DNA of 64,000 bases from contig NZ_JAEMQX010000006.1 of assembly GCF_016463645.1 (NCBI RefSeq), forward strand, positions 1 through 64,000. Direction: 5' to 3'. The DNA is from Sphingopyxis sp. (GTDB lineage Bacteria; Pseudomonadota; Alphaproteobacteria; Sphingomonadales; Sphingomonadaceae). Position numbers and translations under genes: made by a program. This document shows, in pieces, positions 33,398 to 42,629 of the stretch (the first letter of the stretch is position 1; every line of letters begins with the position of its first letter). Under the pieces are notes generated by a model, which saw only the letters and a list, made by a program, of their open reading frames with translations, did no database searches and had not been told where the DNA came from.

Positions 33398-34731
33398 GCG
33401 CGGAAGCTTTTGGGGTCGATCCCGAGCTTCTGCATCTTGTCGTAGAGCGTCTTTCTCGGGAGCCCCAGCCGCGCCATCGTTTCGGCGATATTGCCGCGCG
33501 TCTGCGCCATCGTGTCGTGGATGATCGTCGCCTCGAACCGGCGCACGCGTTCGGCGAGCGGCGCGTCGGCCGGCATCGCCGACAGGCCGGGATCCGAGGG
33601 CAGGTCGAGCACGACGCTATAGGCGAAATTCTTGAGCTCGCGGACATTGCCGGGCCAGTCGTGCTCTACGAGGTGGCGGCGGATGCCGTCGTCGATCCGG
33701 AAGTCCGTCACCCCCATCTTCGCCGCGGCTTCGTCGAGGAAGAAGGCGAAGGTCTGCGGAATGTCCGATCGCCGTTCGCGCAGTGGCGGAATGCGAAGCT
33801 TCACGACGTGCAGGCGATAATAGAGGTCTTCGCGGAACGCACCGCTTCGCACGGCATCCATCAGGTCGGTCTTGGTCGCCGCGACGACGCGAAGGTCGAC
33901 GGGCTCGGGCGTGCTGGCGCCGATCGGTTGCACCTCGCGCTCCTCGATCACGCGCAGCAGCTTCGCCTGCACCGCCGGGTGCATCGTGTCGATCTCGTCG
34001 AGGAACAGTGTCCCGCGATGCGCAGCGCGGACGCGCCCCGCCTGACCGAGCTTGCCGGTCGTCCGGTCGATGAGGTCGCTGCCGAACAGTTCGGCTTCGG
34101 CCAGTTCCTGCGGCAGCGCCGCGCAATTGACCGCGACGAGCGAAGCGGCGCTGCGCCGGCTCTGGCGGTGGAGCATATGCGCAACGAGTTCCTTGCCGGT
34201 TCCGGTCTCGCCCTCGATCAGCACGTCGATATCGGCCTGTGCGAGTTGCGCGATCGTGTCGCGGAGCCGGACCATCGCGGCGCTTTCGCCGATCAGCGGG
34301 CTGTCGATCGCCGCCGCCGCCGCGGTCAGCCGGCGGTTGTCGAGGATCAGCGCGCGATGCGCGAGCGCGCGGCGCGCGATGCCGACGAGATGGTCCGCCG
34401 CAAAGGGTTTGGCGAGGAAGTCGAAAGCGCCGTCGTGCAGCGCGCGTACCGCCATCGCGACATCGGCATGGCCGGTAATCAGGATGACGGGGATATCGGG
34501 ATCGATCGCATGGGTCGCCGCGCGTAGTTCGAGCCCGTCCATTCCCGGCATCCGGATGTCGGTGACGATGATTCCCGGGAAATCCCTGTCGATGCGGGGC
34601 AAGACGCTCCGCGCATCGGGAAAGGCCTCGATGGCGAGCCCCGCGAGGTCGAGCGTCTGGGCGTTCGCGGCGCGCAACGCCGCATCGTCGTCGACGAAGA
34701 AAATCGTCTGTTCGTCGGTGAAGAAGCTCAT
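33394..34731 (-). CDS. dctD: NtrC-family response regulator, DctD-like, without a canonical GAFTGA loop
   Basis: A 445-residue regulator. The receiver domain has D58 as phosphoacceptor (IIVTDIRMPGMDG) and K108 (FLAKPF). The AAA+ domain has Walker A GETGTGK (174-180) and Walker B TLFLDEID (241-248). A Fis-type helix-turn-helix ends the protein (TRGNIAETMARLGLPRKTLYDKMQKLGI). The loop that normally reads GAFTGA is IDRTTG (221-226) in an alignment of equal length, so classic sigma-54 contact is doubtful. It overlaps the upstream kinase by 4 bases and faces the dctA-like gene further up. Its stop overlaps the convergent dipeptidase stop. Confidence 0.85.
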   Translation of the reverse strand: MSFFTDEQTIFFVDDDAALRAANAQTLDLAGLAIEAFPDARSVLPRIDRDFPGIIVTDIRMPGMDGLELRAATHAIDPDIPVILITGHADVAMAVRALHDGAFDFLAKPFAADHLVGIARRALAHRALILDNRRLTAAAAAIDSPLIGESAAMVRLRDTIAQLAQADIDVLIEGETGTGKELVAHMLHRQSRRSAASLVAVNCAALPQELAEAELFGSDLIDRTTGKLGQAGRVRAAHRGTLFLDEIDTMHPAVQAKLLRVIEEREVQPIGASTPEPVDLRVVAATKTDLMDAVRSGAFREDLYYRLHVVKLRIPPLRERRSDIPQTFAFFLDEAAAKMGVTDFRIDDGIRRHLVEHDWPGNVRELKNFAYSVVLDLPSDPGLSAMPADAPLAERVRRFEATIIHDTMAQTRGNIAETMARLGLPRKTLYDKMQKLGIDPKSFRA

Positions 34732-36524
34732 GCCGGCCTCAGCGTCAGGCGGAACCCCGCGCCGCCGAGCGGCGAGGGGATGAGCGTCAGCGTGCCGCCG
34801 AACTCGGTCATGATATCGCTCGCGATGGCGAGCCCCAGCCCGAGCCCGTCCGGGCGACCGGTCACGAAGGGAGTGAAGAGCTGTGGCAGCAGGTCGGCCG
34901 GGACGCCGGGGCCGTCATCGCAGATATCGATGTGAACCGGGTCGGCGCCGTGCGCGTGGAGCGAAATATGGGGATCCTTCATATCATGGACTGCCTCGGC
35001 GGCGTTCTGCAGCAGGTTGACGAGCACCTGTTCGAGCCGGACCCGGTCGGCGTGAACGCGCTCCGCCGGGTCATCCACCGCGATATCGAGTGCGATGCCC
35101 TGCGCGCGCAGCCGGTCGCCGATCAGCAGGCTGGTGCCGTCGATCGCCGATTGCAGGTCCACCGGGCCGAGCGGCGTCGGCTTGCGGCGCGCGAAATTGC
35201 GCAGTTCGTTGGTGATCGCGCCGACACGTGCGGTCAGCTCGACGATGGCGCCGAGGTTGCCGCGCGCCTTGTCGGGCTCTGCACGCTCGAGATAGCGCAG
35301 GCTGTTCTCCGCAAAGGTGCGGATCGCGGCGATCGGCTGGTTGATCTCGTGCGCGACGCCCGCGGTAATCTGGCCGATGGAGCCGAGGCGGCTTGCCTGC
35401 GCCAGTTCTTCGCGCGCGGCGCGGTAGCGGCGATCGGTTTCGCGCTGCCGCTCGGAGGCGAGCCGCAGTTCGTCGTTCGCGGCGCGCAGGTCGCGCGTGC
35501 GCGCCGCGACTTCGCGTTCGAGCGCTTCGTGCGCCGCCTGTCGCAGCGACTGCCGCTCGACGATACGGAGCAAGGTCATGATTGCCGTGCCGACGAGGAT
35601 CAGGAGGATGAGGAAAGCAACGCGCGCGGTCGCATTGGCGCTGGCACGCGCGGGCCCGGCGGGCTGGAGCAGGCGGAGCGTGCCCCCGGGAAAGGATACG
35701 CGCTCGTCGGCCTCGCGAAACAGATCGGTGCCGACGCGGATCGCATCGCCGTCGCGGCTGACCGGTAATGGATCGAGCCGCGCATCGCCATAGCTGCGCG
35801 TCGCGCGCAGCCGCTGCTGTTCCTCGGCTAGGATCGGGGCGAAGGAGCGGAAGCGCCAGCGCGGCTCGCTGCTCATCACGACGATCCCCGCGGCATCGGT
35901 GACGAGCGTCGCTGCAGCCGAGTCCGCCCAGCGCGCTTCCAGCTTGTCGAACTCGACCTTGAGCACGATCACCCCGAGCTGCCGTCCGTCGAGGTCGACA
36001 CGGCGCGCGAGATAGAGGCCCGGGCGTCCGCTGACGGTGCCCAGCGCGAACAGCTCGGCTTCGCCCTTGCGCATCGCGCCCTGGAAATAGGGCCGGAACC
36101 GGTAGTTCTCGCCGACGAAGCTCGTCGGCGCGCGCCAGTTGCTCGCGGCGATCGTCGTGCCGCTGGCGTCGATCACATAGATCACCGTGGCGTCGGTGCG
36201 CGCCGCGAGCTGTTCGAGTTCGCGATCAAGCCGGCGCGACGCGGCGTCGCTCTTGTCGGCCAGCGCGGCGCGGACGTCGGGAAATTCGGTGAGTACGCGC
36301 GGCAACAGGCGGAATTTCTGCAGTTCGCTTTCGAGCAGGCTCGCGTGCGCGCGTGCATTCTGCCGCGCCTCGACGTCGGCCTGCGCCCCGGCGCGCCCTG
36401 CGGCCCATTGCGCGAGGCCGAGCCCCGCAACGAGCAGGATCACCAGCCCCGCCGTAACCGCAACGATCAGGCGCCGGCGGTTGGTGGGGGGACCGATAAG
36501 GGACGAATCGCCTTTGAAGAGCAT
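34728..36524 (-). CDS. dctB: DctB-like membrane sensor histidine kinase
   Basis: A 598-residue kinase. One transmembrane helix near residues 18-40 (LIVAVTAGLVILLVAGLGLAQW) is followed by a double-PAS periplasmic sensor of the DctB type (TVIYVIDASGTTIAASNW, VGENYRFRPYFQGAM, GTVSGRPGLYLARRV), then a second helix (VAFLILLILVGTAIMTLL), a coiled coil, the H-box GVAHEINQPIAAIRTF, the N-box LVNLLQNAAEAV and G-boxes (DDGPGVP, GLGLGLAI). The start at MLFKGDSS (36524) is preferred, although no good ribosome site precedes it; a GTG 16 codons upstream is an alternative. It should sense a C4-dicarboxylate or similar acid. Confidence 0.87.
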   Translation of the reverse strand: MLFKGDSSLIGPPTNRRRLIVAVTAGLVILLVAGLGLAQWAAGRAGAQADVEARQNARAHASLLESELQKFRLLPRVLTEFPDVRAALADKSDAASRRLDRELEQLAARTDATVIYVIDASGTTIAASNWRAPTSFVGENYRFRPYFQGAMRKGEAELFALGTVSGRPGLYLARRVDLDGRQLGVIVLKVEFDKLEARWADSAAATLVTDAAGIVVMSSEPRWRFRSFAPILAEEQQRLRATRSYGDARLDPLPVSRDGDAIRVGTDLFREADERVSFPGGTLRLLQPAGPARASANATARVAFLILLILVGTAIMTLLRIVERQSLRQAAHEALEREVAARTRDLRAANDELRLASERQRETDRRYRAAREELAQASRLGSIGQITAGVAHEINQPIAAIRTFAENSLRYLERAEPDKARGNLGAIVELTARVGAITNELRNFARRKPTPLGPVDLQSAIDGTSLLIGDRLRAQGIALDIAVDDPAERVHADRVRLEQVLVNLLQNAAEAVHDMKDPHISLHAHGADPVHIDICDDGPGVPADLLPQLFTPFVTGRPDGLGLGLAIASDIMTEFGGTLTLIPSPLGGAGFRLTLRPA

Positions 36525-36533
36525 GTGCGGATT

Positions 36534-36576
36534 ATTGCACAAATGTTTATGTTCGTATGTGGAATTTTGCACAAAT
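36534..36576. promoter_or_regulatory. Direct repeats TTGCACAAAT upstream of the dctBD operon
   Basis: TTGCACAAAT occurs at 36535-36544 and again at 36567-36576, with starts 32 bp apart, i.e. about three helical turns on one DNA face. They lie immediately upstream of, or overlap the extreme 5' end of, the dctB-like gene. They may bind an activator or the DctD protein; no sigma-54 -24/-12 pair is evident beside them. Confidence 0.45.
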
Positions 36577-36611
36577 TATGATGGCCAGCCGCTTCTCTGG
36601 CGACTAAACGC

Positions 36612-36679
36612 TATATCTTACAGATATATAGATGATAATCTTCGGCTGTTTGACCCCCCGTCTGTGCGCTCCCTAAAAT
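36612..36679 (+). promoter_or_regulatory. dctA promoter with upstream palindrome
   Basis: TATATCT-TAC-AGATATA (36612-36628) is a perfect 7-base inverted repeat. Some 21 bp further on, TTGACC (36650) and TAAAAT (36674), 18 bases apart, form a good sigma-70-type promoter reading toward the dctA-like gene. I did not find a GG-N10-GC sigma-54 element in the 215-bp gap. The palindrome lies near -66 relative to the expected start, a normal activator position. Confidence 0.55.
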
Positions 36680-36739
36680 CGCGCAAAGGCCGCCGAACGG
36701 CTCGAAGGCGTCGATGGGCGCAAATATGGGGAGAGGCTG

Positions 36740-38086
36740 GTGGCAGCCACGATCGACATGAATGCGATGCACGAGGCTGCGAAGAGCCGACCTTGGTGGT
36801 CGCATCTGTATGTGCAGGTGCTGGCGGCGATCGCCGGCGGCGTGCTGCTCGGCCATTTCCGGCCCGAAATCGGCGTCCAGTTCCAGCCGCTCGGCAAGGG
36901 CTTCATCGACCTCGTCAAGATGATCATCGCGCCGGTGATCTTCCTGACCGTTTCGACCGGTATCGCATCGGTGGGGAGCGGCAAGACGCTCGGCCGCCTC
37001 ACGGCAAAGACCTTCGCCTATTTCCTCTTCTTCTCGACCCTCGCGCTGATCATCGGCCTGATCGTCGCCAATGTGGTCCAACCGGGGGCGGGGATGAATA
37101 TCGATCCCCGGACGCTCGATCCGAACGCCGTCGCCAAGATCGCCGAATATGACGCGAAGGCGCACGACACTTCGCTCGTCGGCTTTGTCCTTGCGATCAT
37201 TCCGACGACCTTCGTTTCGGCGCTGACGTCGGGGTCGATCCTGCAGGCCTTGTTCGCCGCGATCCTGTTCGGGATTGCGCTGTCGCACACGGGTGCCGCC
37301 GGAGCGCAGGTGCTCGGCATGCTCGAAAAGCTCTCGACCGTTTTCTTCCACCTCGTCGGCATGCTGATGCGCTTCGCGCCGATCGGCGCGTTCGGTGCAA
37401 TGGCGTTCACGATCGGCGAATATGGTGTCGAATCGCTCGTCAATCTCGGCGCACTGATAGCGACCTTCTACCTCACGTCGATCCTGTTCGTGGTCGTCGT
37501 CCTCGGCACGATGGCGCGGATTTGCGGCTTTTCGATCTTCCGGTTGATCGCCTATCTTAAGGCCGAACTGCTGCTCGTGCTCGGAACCTCGTCGTCCGAA
37601 GCGGCGCTGCCCAGCCTGATGGAAAAGCTGGAGAAGGCGGGCTGCGCCAAGCCGGTGGTCGGCATGGTCGTGCCGACGGGATATAGCTTCAACCTCGACG
37701 GCACGAACATCTATATGACGCTCGCGGCGTTGTTCGTCGCGCAGGCGACGGGCGTCGACCTCAGCCTTGGCGACCAGGTCGCGCTGCTGCTCGTCGCGAT
37801 GGTGAGCTCGAAAGGCGCGGCGGGGGTGACCGGCGCGGGGTTCATCACGCTCGCCGCGACGCTGACGGCGGTACCCACGGTGCCGGTCGCGGGGCTCGCG
37901 CTGATCCTCGGCATCGACCGCTTCATGAGCGAGTGTCGCGCGCTGACCAACTTCATCGGCAATGCGCTCGCCGCGATCGTCGTCGCGAAGTGGGAAAAGG
38001 CGCTCGATCGCGACGCACTCGACCGCGCGCTGGGCGGCCAGCCTGCACCCATCGCAGCGGCTCCGATCGAAACCGACGCAGATTGA
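36740..38086 (+). CDS. dctA: Dicarboxylate/amino acid:cation symporter, DctA-like
   Basis: A 448-residue member of the DAACS family. The serine-rich hairpin [18 protein letters not shown], the NMDGT-like segment [19 protein letters not shown] and the DctA-type [33 protein letters not shown] are all present, with about eight helices plus two re-entrant loops. The GTG start at 36740 is supported by GGGGAG 6 bp upstream. It takes up C4-dicarboxylates, or possibly glutamate/aspartate, with H+ or Na+. The divergent DctB/DctD pair is its likely regulator, and a TonB receptor follows 49 bp downstream. Confidence 0.9.
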   Translation: MAATIDMNAMHEAAKSRPWWSHLYVQVLAAIAGGVLLGHFRPEIGVQFQPLGKGFIDLVKMIIAPVIFLTVSTGIASVGSGKTLGRLTAKTFAYFLFFSTLALIIGLIVANVVQPGAGMNIDPRTLDPNAVAKIAEYDAKAHDTSLVGFVLAIIPTTFVSALTSGSILQALFAAILFGIALSHTGAAGAQVLGMLEKLSTVFFHLVGMLMRFAPIGAFGAMAFTIGEYGVESLVNLGALIATFYLTSILFVVVVLGTMARICGFSIFRLIAYLKAELLLVLGTSSSEAALPSLMEKLEKAGCAKPVVGMVVPTGYSFNLDGTNIYMTLAALFVAQATGVDLSLGDQVALLLVAMVSSKGAAGVTGAGFITLAATLTAVPTVPVAGLALILGIDRFMSECRALTNFIGNALAAIVVAKWEKALDRDALDRALGGQPAPIAAAPIETDAD

Positions 38087-38135
38087 GGCCGGCAGGCCGG
38101 CCGACCGGACAACGATAAACAAGGGGAGTGAGATC

Positions 38136-41100
38136 ATGATTTCGACCAAAGCCCGCTGGGCACGTCACAGCAGCCGCGCCGTATTGGTCCTTGCCGGTAT
38201 CGGTGCGCTGGCCGCGCCGCTTGCTGCGCAGGAAACCCCGGCGGAGGGCACCGCCGCCGCGGCGGGCGAAGACGCGATCATCGTTACCGGCAGCCGTATC
38301 GCGCGCGAAACCTATGACACGCCCGCGCCCGTAATCGGGGTGTCGGCCGAGGATCTGGTCGAGGCGGGCGACAGCGAGCTCAGCGAGACGCTCGCCGACC
38401 TGCCGCAACTATCGTCGACCACCAATGATTCGACCGTCACCGGCAACACCCAGAATTCGGGCCTCAGCTCGATCGAGCTGCGCAACCTCGGCGCGAACCG
38501 TACGCTCGTCCTCATCGACGGTCGCCGCACCGTGTCGAACTCGGGGATCATCAACCTGGTCAGCCTGTCGACGATCCCCACCGACTTCGTCGACCGGGTC
38601 GAGATCGTTACCGGTGGCACCTCGTCGGTCTATGGTTCGGATGCGGTGGCGGGCGTCGTCAACATCATCACCAAGAAGAACGAACGCGGGCTGACCTTGC
38701 GCGCACGCACCGGCATCACCTCGCGGGGCGACGGACAGGAACTCACGCTCGGCGCGACCTGGGGCACGCGCTTCGCCGACGGGCGCGGCTATTTCCTCGT
38801 GAGCGGCACCTACGACCGCGACTGGGGCATCCGCGCGACCGACCGCGAATGGGCGGTGCGGCCGGTTTCCTACGAATATGATTTCGACACCGGCCGCAAC
38901 ATGTTCGAAGGCGTCTATCTGAACGCCAGCGGCGTCCCGACGAGCGGATCGCAGCCCGCCTCCTCCTTCCCGCCGCTGAGCATGAGCGATCTCAGCAGCT
39001 TCATCCCCGGCGGCGTCTTTTCGGGCGGCAACTCGTCGCGCGACCGTTTCTATCGGAACGGCCAACTGGTCCCCCTCGGCCCCGACGTGCAGACCGGCGA
39101 GCCGATCGACGTGGGGACGACCGACAATGGCAACACCGGCTATTTCCTCCCGAACCGCGACGGTTACAACCAGCGCACCGGCCGCTCACTGATCCTTGCG
39201 CGCAAGCGCTATCTCGGCGCCGCCAAGCTCGATTTCGAATTTTCCGATAATCTCGAAGGCTTCGCGCAGGTTCAATATTCGCGGATCGATTCGGGCGAGA
39301 CGCGCGAATCCTACGGTATCGGCTGGGATTCGACGTTCCCGATCACCGATCCCGTCACCGGGATCACGACCGAAATCGAATATGGCAAGATTCCCTGCCG
39401 CCGCGCACCCGGCCCCTGCAACCCGTTCGTCCCGCCTGAGCTGCGCGGTTCGGAAACGCCGTCGACCGGCGCCGGCATCGCCTGGGATCGCCGCTTCGAC
39501 GAGGTTGGCGGCCAGATCACCGAGAACAAGCGCGAGACGATCCGCAGCTGGGCGGGGTTGCGCGGCAAGATTTCGGACAGCTGGAACTGGGAGGCCAGCG
39601 TCGGTTTCGGCCAGTATAAGCAGGACCAGTGGCGCCGCAATGAGATCAACGGGCTCAACCTGATCCAGGCGCTCAATGCCGAAACGGGGCCGAGCGGCCC
39701 GCAGTGCGTCGACGCCGATGCGCGCGCCGCGGGCTGCGTCGCGATCGACCTGTTCGGCGAGGGATCGATCACCCCCGAGATGGCAAACTGGATTCGCGCC
39801 GACCTGCATCAGGACCTGACGATCCGCCAATATACCGGACAGGCGTTCGTGACCGGCGAACTGCTCCAGCTCCCCGCGGGGCCGGTCGCCGCTGCCTTTG
39901 GCGTCGATTTCCGCAAGGACAGCCAGCAATTGCGCGGCGACCTTCTGGCGCAGACCGGCGGGACCACCGGCAATGCGATCCCCGACTTCGGCGGGTCGAT
40001 CAGCGCCTATGAAGGCTATGGCGAAGTCAGCGTGCCGCTGCTCAAGGATGCGCCGGGCGCCTATCTGCTCAGCGTCGATGCCTCGGCGCGTGTCGCGCAC
40101 TATGACATCGACAATGTCGGTACGGTGCTGAGCTACCGCGGCGGCATTCAATATGCGCCGATTCCCGATATCCGCTTCCGCGCCCAGTTCGCCCGCGCCC
40201 AGCGTGCGCCCGACATCGCGGAGCTCTATTCGCCGCCGCGCGGCAATTTCGAGGCCGCCGACGATCTGTGCGACGGGATAACGCCGACGACCGCCGGCCG
40301 CCTGGCCGCCAATTGCCGGCTCGATCCGGGCATTCAGGCGCTTTTCGCGCGGCAAGCCAGTCAAAATCAGGAGCAGCTCTACGAGCAGGCGGGCAACAAC
40401 ATCTACAGCCCCAACGGCGGCAACCTCGATCTCAAGGAGGAAACCGCCGATACGCTGACGCTCGGGGCGGTTTTCGCGCCGCGCTTCATCCCCGGGCTGT
40501 CGCTCGCGGTCGATTATTACGACATCAGCATCAAGGATGCGATCGACGCCTATTCGAACCGCGACACACAACTGCAATGCTATGACGTCGACGTTCCGGC
40601 GGCGGAGAATCCGTTCTGCGCCGATATCACCCGCAATCCCGTGAACGGCCAGATCGTCTCGCTCGTCCAGCGGCAGGCGAACCTCGCGAGCTTCGATACG
40701 ACGGGGATCGACGTCGCGTTCAACTACCGCTTCCGCCTCGACGACGCGCTCGGCATCCCCGGCCGGTTCGACCTGCGCTATGACGGGACGCACGTGTTGA
40801 AGCAGAAACAGCGCTTCCAGGGTCTCGACGGCGTCGTCACCAATGATTTCGCCGGCGATCTTCAGAACGGCAGCTTCAAATATCGCGCGCGGGGTTCGCT
40901 CGCCTGGACGGTCGACAAGTTCCGCATTCGCTGGACGACGACCTATTACGGCAAGATCAACGACAGCAATCATCTGCGCGACGATTATCTCGCGCTGCTC
41001 GAAACCAATCCGAATGCCGAGGTGCCGATCTTCCTCAACATCGGCGACGTGTGGGAGCACGACCTGTTCCTGTCGTTCGACCTCGATACCGGCGGCAAGG

Positions 41101-41252
41101 AATTCCGTCTTTATGGCGGGGTGAACAATCTGTTCGATTCGACCAGCCCCTTCCTGCCGAGCGGGACCGAAAGCGGCCGATTGACCAACCAGAACGGCGT
41201 CTATGATATTGCCGGCCGTCGCTTCTATGTCGGCGCAACGGTGAAATTCTGA
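38136..41252 (+). CDS. TonB-dependent receptor, large
   Basis: A 1038-residue outer-membrane receptor. It starts at MISTKARWARHSSRAVLVL (38136) after AAGGGGAG; the track ORF from 37962 overlaps dctA. After the signal peptide (ending APLAAQE) come DAIIVTGSRIARETYDTPAPV and plug motifs IELRNLGANRTLVLIDGRRTV and DRVEIVTGGTSSVYGSDAVAGVVNIITKK, the pattern of the large peptide/polymer-type receptors of sphingomonads. The barrel ends with GATVKF. It lies in one run with the dctA-like symporter and an SGNH lipoprotein (1-base overlap), suggesting joint uptake and processing of an esterified or oligomeric substrate. Confidence 0.92.
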   Translation: MISTKARWARHSSRAVLVLAGIGALAAPLAAQETPAEGTAAAAGEDAIIVTGSRIARETYDTPAPVIGVSAEDLVEAGDSELSETLADLPQLSSTTNDSTVTGNTQNSGLSSIELRNLGANRTLVLIDGRRTVSNSGIINLVSLSTIPTDFVDRVEIVTGGTSSVYGSDAVAGVVNIITKKNERGLTLRARTGITSRGDGQELTLGATWGTRFADGRGYFLVSGTYDRDWGIRATDREWAVRPVSYEYDFDTGRNMFEGVYLNASGVPTSGSQPASSFPPLSMSDLSSFIPGGVFSGGNSSRDRFYRNGQLVPLGPDVQTGEPIDVGTTDNGNTGYFLPNRDGYNQRTGRSLILARKRYLGAAKLDFEFSDNLEGFAQVQYSRIDSGETRESYGIGWDSTFPITDPVTGITTEIEYGKIPCRRAPGPCNPFVPPELRGSETPSTGAGIAWDRRFDEVGGQITENKRETIRSWAGLRGKISDSWNWEASVGFGQYKQDQWRRNEINGLNLIQALNAETGPSGPQCVDADARAAGCVAIDLFGEGSITPEMANWIRADLHQDLTIRQYTGQAFVTGELLQLPAGPVAAAFGVDFRKDSQQLRGDLLAQTGGTTGNAIPDFGGSISAYEGYGEVSVPLLKDAPGAYLLSVDASARVAHYDIDNVGTVLSYRGGIQYAPIPDIRFRAQFARAQRAPDIAELYSPPRGNFEAADDLCDGITPTTAGRLAANCRLDPGIQALFARQASQNQEQLYEQAGNNIYSPNGGNLDLKEETADTLTLGAVFAPRFIPGLSLAVDYYDISIKDAIDAYSNRDTQLQCYDVDVPAAENPFCADITRNPVNGQIVSLVQRQANLASFDTTGIDVAFNYRFRLDDALGIPGRFDLRYDGTHVLKQKQRFQGLDGVVTNDFAGDLQNGSFKYRARGSLAWTVDKFRIRWTTTYYGKINDSNHLRDDYLALLETNPNAEVPIFLNIGDVWEHDLFLSFDLDTGGKEFRLYGGVNNLFDSTSPFLPSGTESGRLTNQNGVYDIAGRRFYVGATVKF

Positions 41253-42241
41253 TGCGAAACGCAAAACATCGAGCTTCGGGGCGTCTATCCACTGGATCCC
41301 TGAGGGCCATGTCGGGAGCGGTGCTGCTGGCGCTGGCAGGGTGCGCGCCCGGCCAGGCGGTCGCCAGTACCGCCCCGCATGGTGAGGCGGCGGCAAGCGC
41401 GCCCGCGCCGACCGCATCGTCGACCCCGCCCGCAAAGACGGCGCCGAAGACGATCCTGTTCATCGGCAACAGTTTCACGCAGGGGGCCCATTCGGCCGCC
41501 CGCAACTGGCGCGCGGGGTCGGTCACCGATCTCAACAACGCGGGCTATGGCGGCGTGCCCGCGCTGTTCAAGCTGTTCGCCGAGCAGGCGGGGCTCGACT
41601 ATGACGTCAGCCTCGAAACGCAGGGCGGAAAGTCGCTGGGCTTCCACTATGACGAACGGCGCCAGCTGTTCGACCGGTCGTGGGACATCGTCGTGCTGCA
41701 GGAATTCAGCACGCTCGACCGCGCGAAGCCCGGCGACCCCACCGATTATATGCGCAACATTGACCGGCTCGCAGCGCTGTTCAAGGCGCGCAATCCTGCG
41801 GTCGATATTCGTCTTGCGGCGACATGGACGCGCGCCGACCAGACCTACAAGTCCGGGGGGCATTGGTATGGGAAACCGGTGACGGCGATGGCCGATGACC
41901 TCCGCGCCGCAGCCGACCGTGCACGATCCGCCAATCCGTCCGTGGCGGGTATCGTGCCGGTCGGCCAGGCCTGGAACCGTGCGATGACGTCGGGTGTCGC
42001 CGACCCCAATCCCTATGACGGGATCGGCTATGGTCAGCTCGATCTCTGGGCGTACGACCATTATCACGCCAGCGTCGCGGGCTATTATCTCTCGGCGCTC
42101 GTCACTTTCGGCGCGATTACCGGAATCGACCCGACGACGCTCGGAGCGAAGGAAAAGGGTGCCGACGAACTGGGATTGTCGGACGCGCAGGCGGCCGCCT
42201 TGCAGCGCGTCGCTCGGGATACGCTCGCGAACGGATCATAG
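41252..42241 (+). CDS. SGNH-hydrolase-like lipoprotein
   Basis: A 329-residue protein. A lipobox (LAGC, Cys31) follows a hydrophobic leader and is followed by an Ala/Pro/Thr-rich linker. The block I motif IGNSFTQGAH places the likely nucleophile at S74, and DHYHAS near the C-terminus looks like the block V Asp/His pair. The middle holds VVLQEFSTLDRAKPG, where the block II/III Gly and Asn are not obvious. It may be an esterase or carbohydrate deacylase anchored to a membrane. Its ATG shares a base with the TonB receptor stop. Confidence 0.75.
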   Translation: MRNAKHRASGRLSTGSLRAMSGAVLLALAGCAPGQAVASTAPHGEAAASAPAPTASSTPPAKTAPKTILFIGNSFTQGAHSAARNWRAGSVTDLNNAGYGGVPALFKLFAEQAGLDYDVSLETQGGKSLGFHYDERRQLFDRSWDIVVLQEFSTLDRAKPGDPTDYMRNIDRLAALFKARNPAVDIRLAATWTRADQTYKSGGHWYGKPVTAMADDLRAAADRARSANPSVAGIVPVGQAWNRAMTSGVADPNPYDGIGYGQLDLWAYDHYHASVAGYYLSALVTFGAITGIDPTTLGAKEKGADELGLSDAQAAALQRVARDTLANGS

Positions 42242-42629
42242 GCCCTTGTCGAAATGGGGAGCCGGACAGGTAGGATGCTCGCCTGCCAATTCGTTGGCCG
42301 CAGGGAGAAACCGGAAAAACCCCTGCGTTCATCATCTCTGTCGCGTCCGATTAACACGGCTCCGCAAGTTCGCGCATTGTCCGATGCGGTCGGGACGAAC
42401 CGCGCGAGGAGGGGGAAGAGTGCGCGATCCATCTCGACAGGCAGGTTAGAGCAGCGTGCATCGATCCCGGTAAGGTTCGAGATTTGACCGGCCGATTGTA
42501 CCAACGGCATCGGAAGGCCGGATGGTACAGTGGCTTTCGCACCTCTCAGGTCTGCAGTCATCCGGGCCGCCCGGCTACTCCCGAGGCAACGGACGCATTC
42601 GGCGTCGTCGCAGGGAAAGGGCAAAAGCC
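42242..42629. promoter_or_regulatory. 388-bp intergenic region with TGTACCA/TGGTACA inverted repeat
   Basis: I see no gene here. The notable feature is TTGTACCAA (42496-42504) and TGGTACAG (42533-42540), two inverted copies of a TTGGTACA-like half-site 29 bp apart, about 90 bp before the NmrA-like gene. The same half-site occurs at 50102 and 50258 beside the MocR regulator gene, so this may be a distant MocR target. Short GC-rich stems are present but none is a convincing terminator. Confidence 0.45.

Noticed and set aside
36611-38149. 512-residue minus-strand ORF opposite dctA
   Set aside because: Antisense shadow; the plus strand encodes unmistakable DctA motifs.
42465-42500. Possible tRNA T-arm (GGTTCGAG) in the 388-bp gap
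   Set aside because: No matching acceptor, D or anticodon arms could be found around it.
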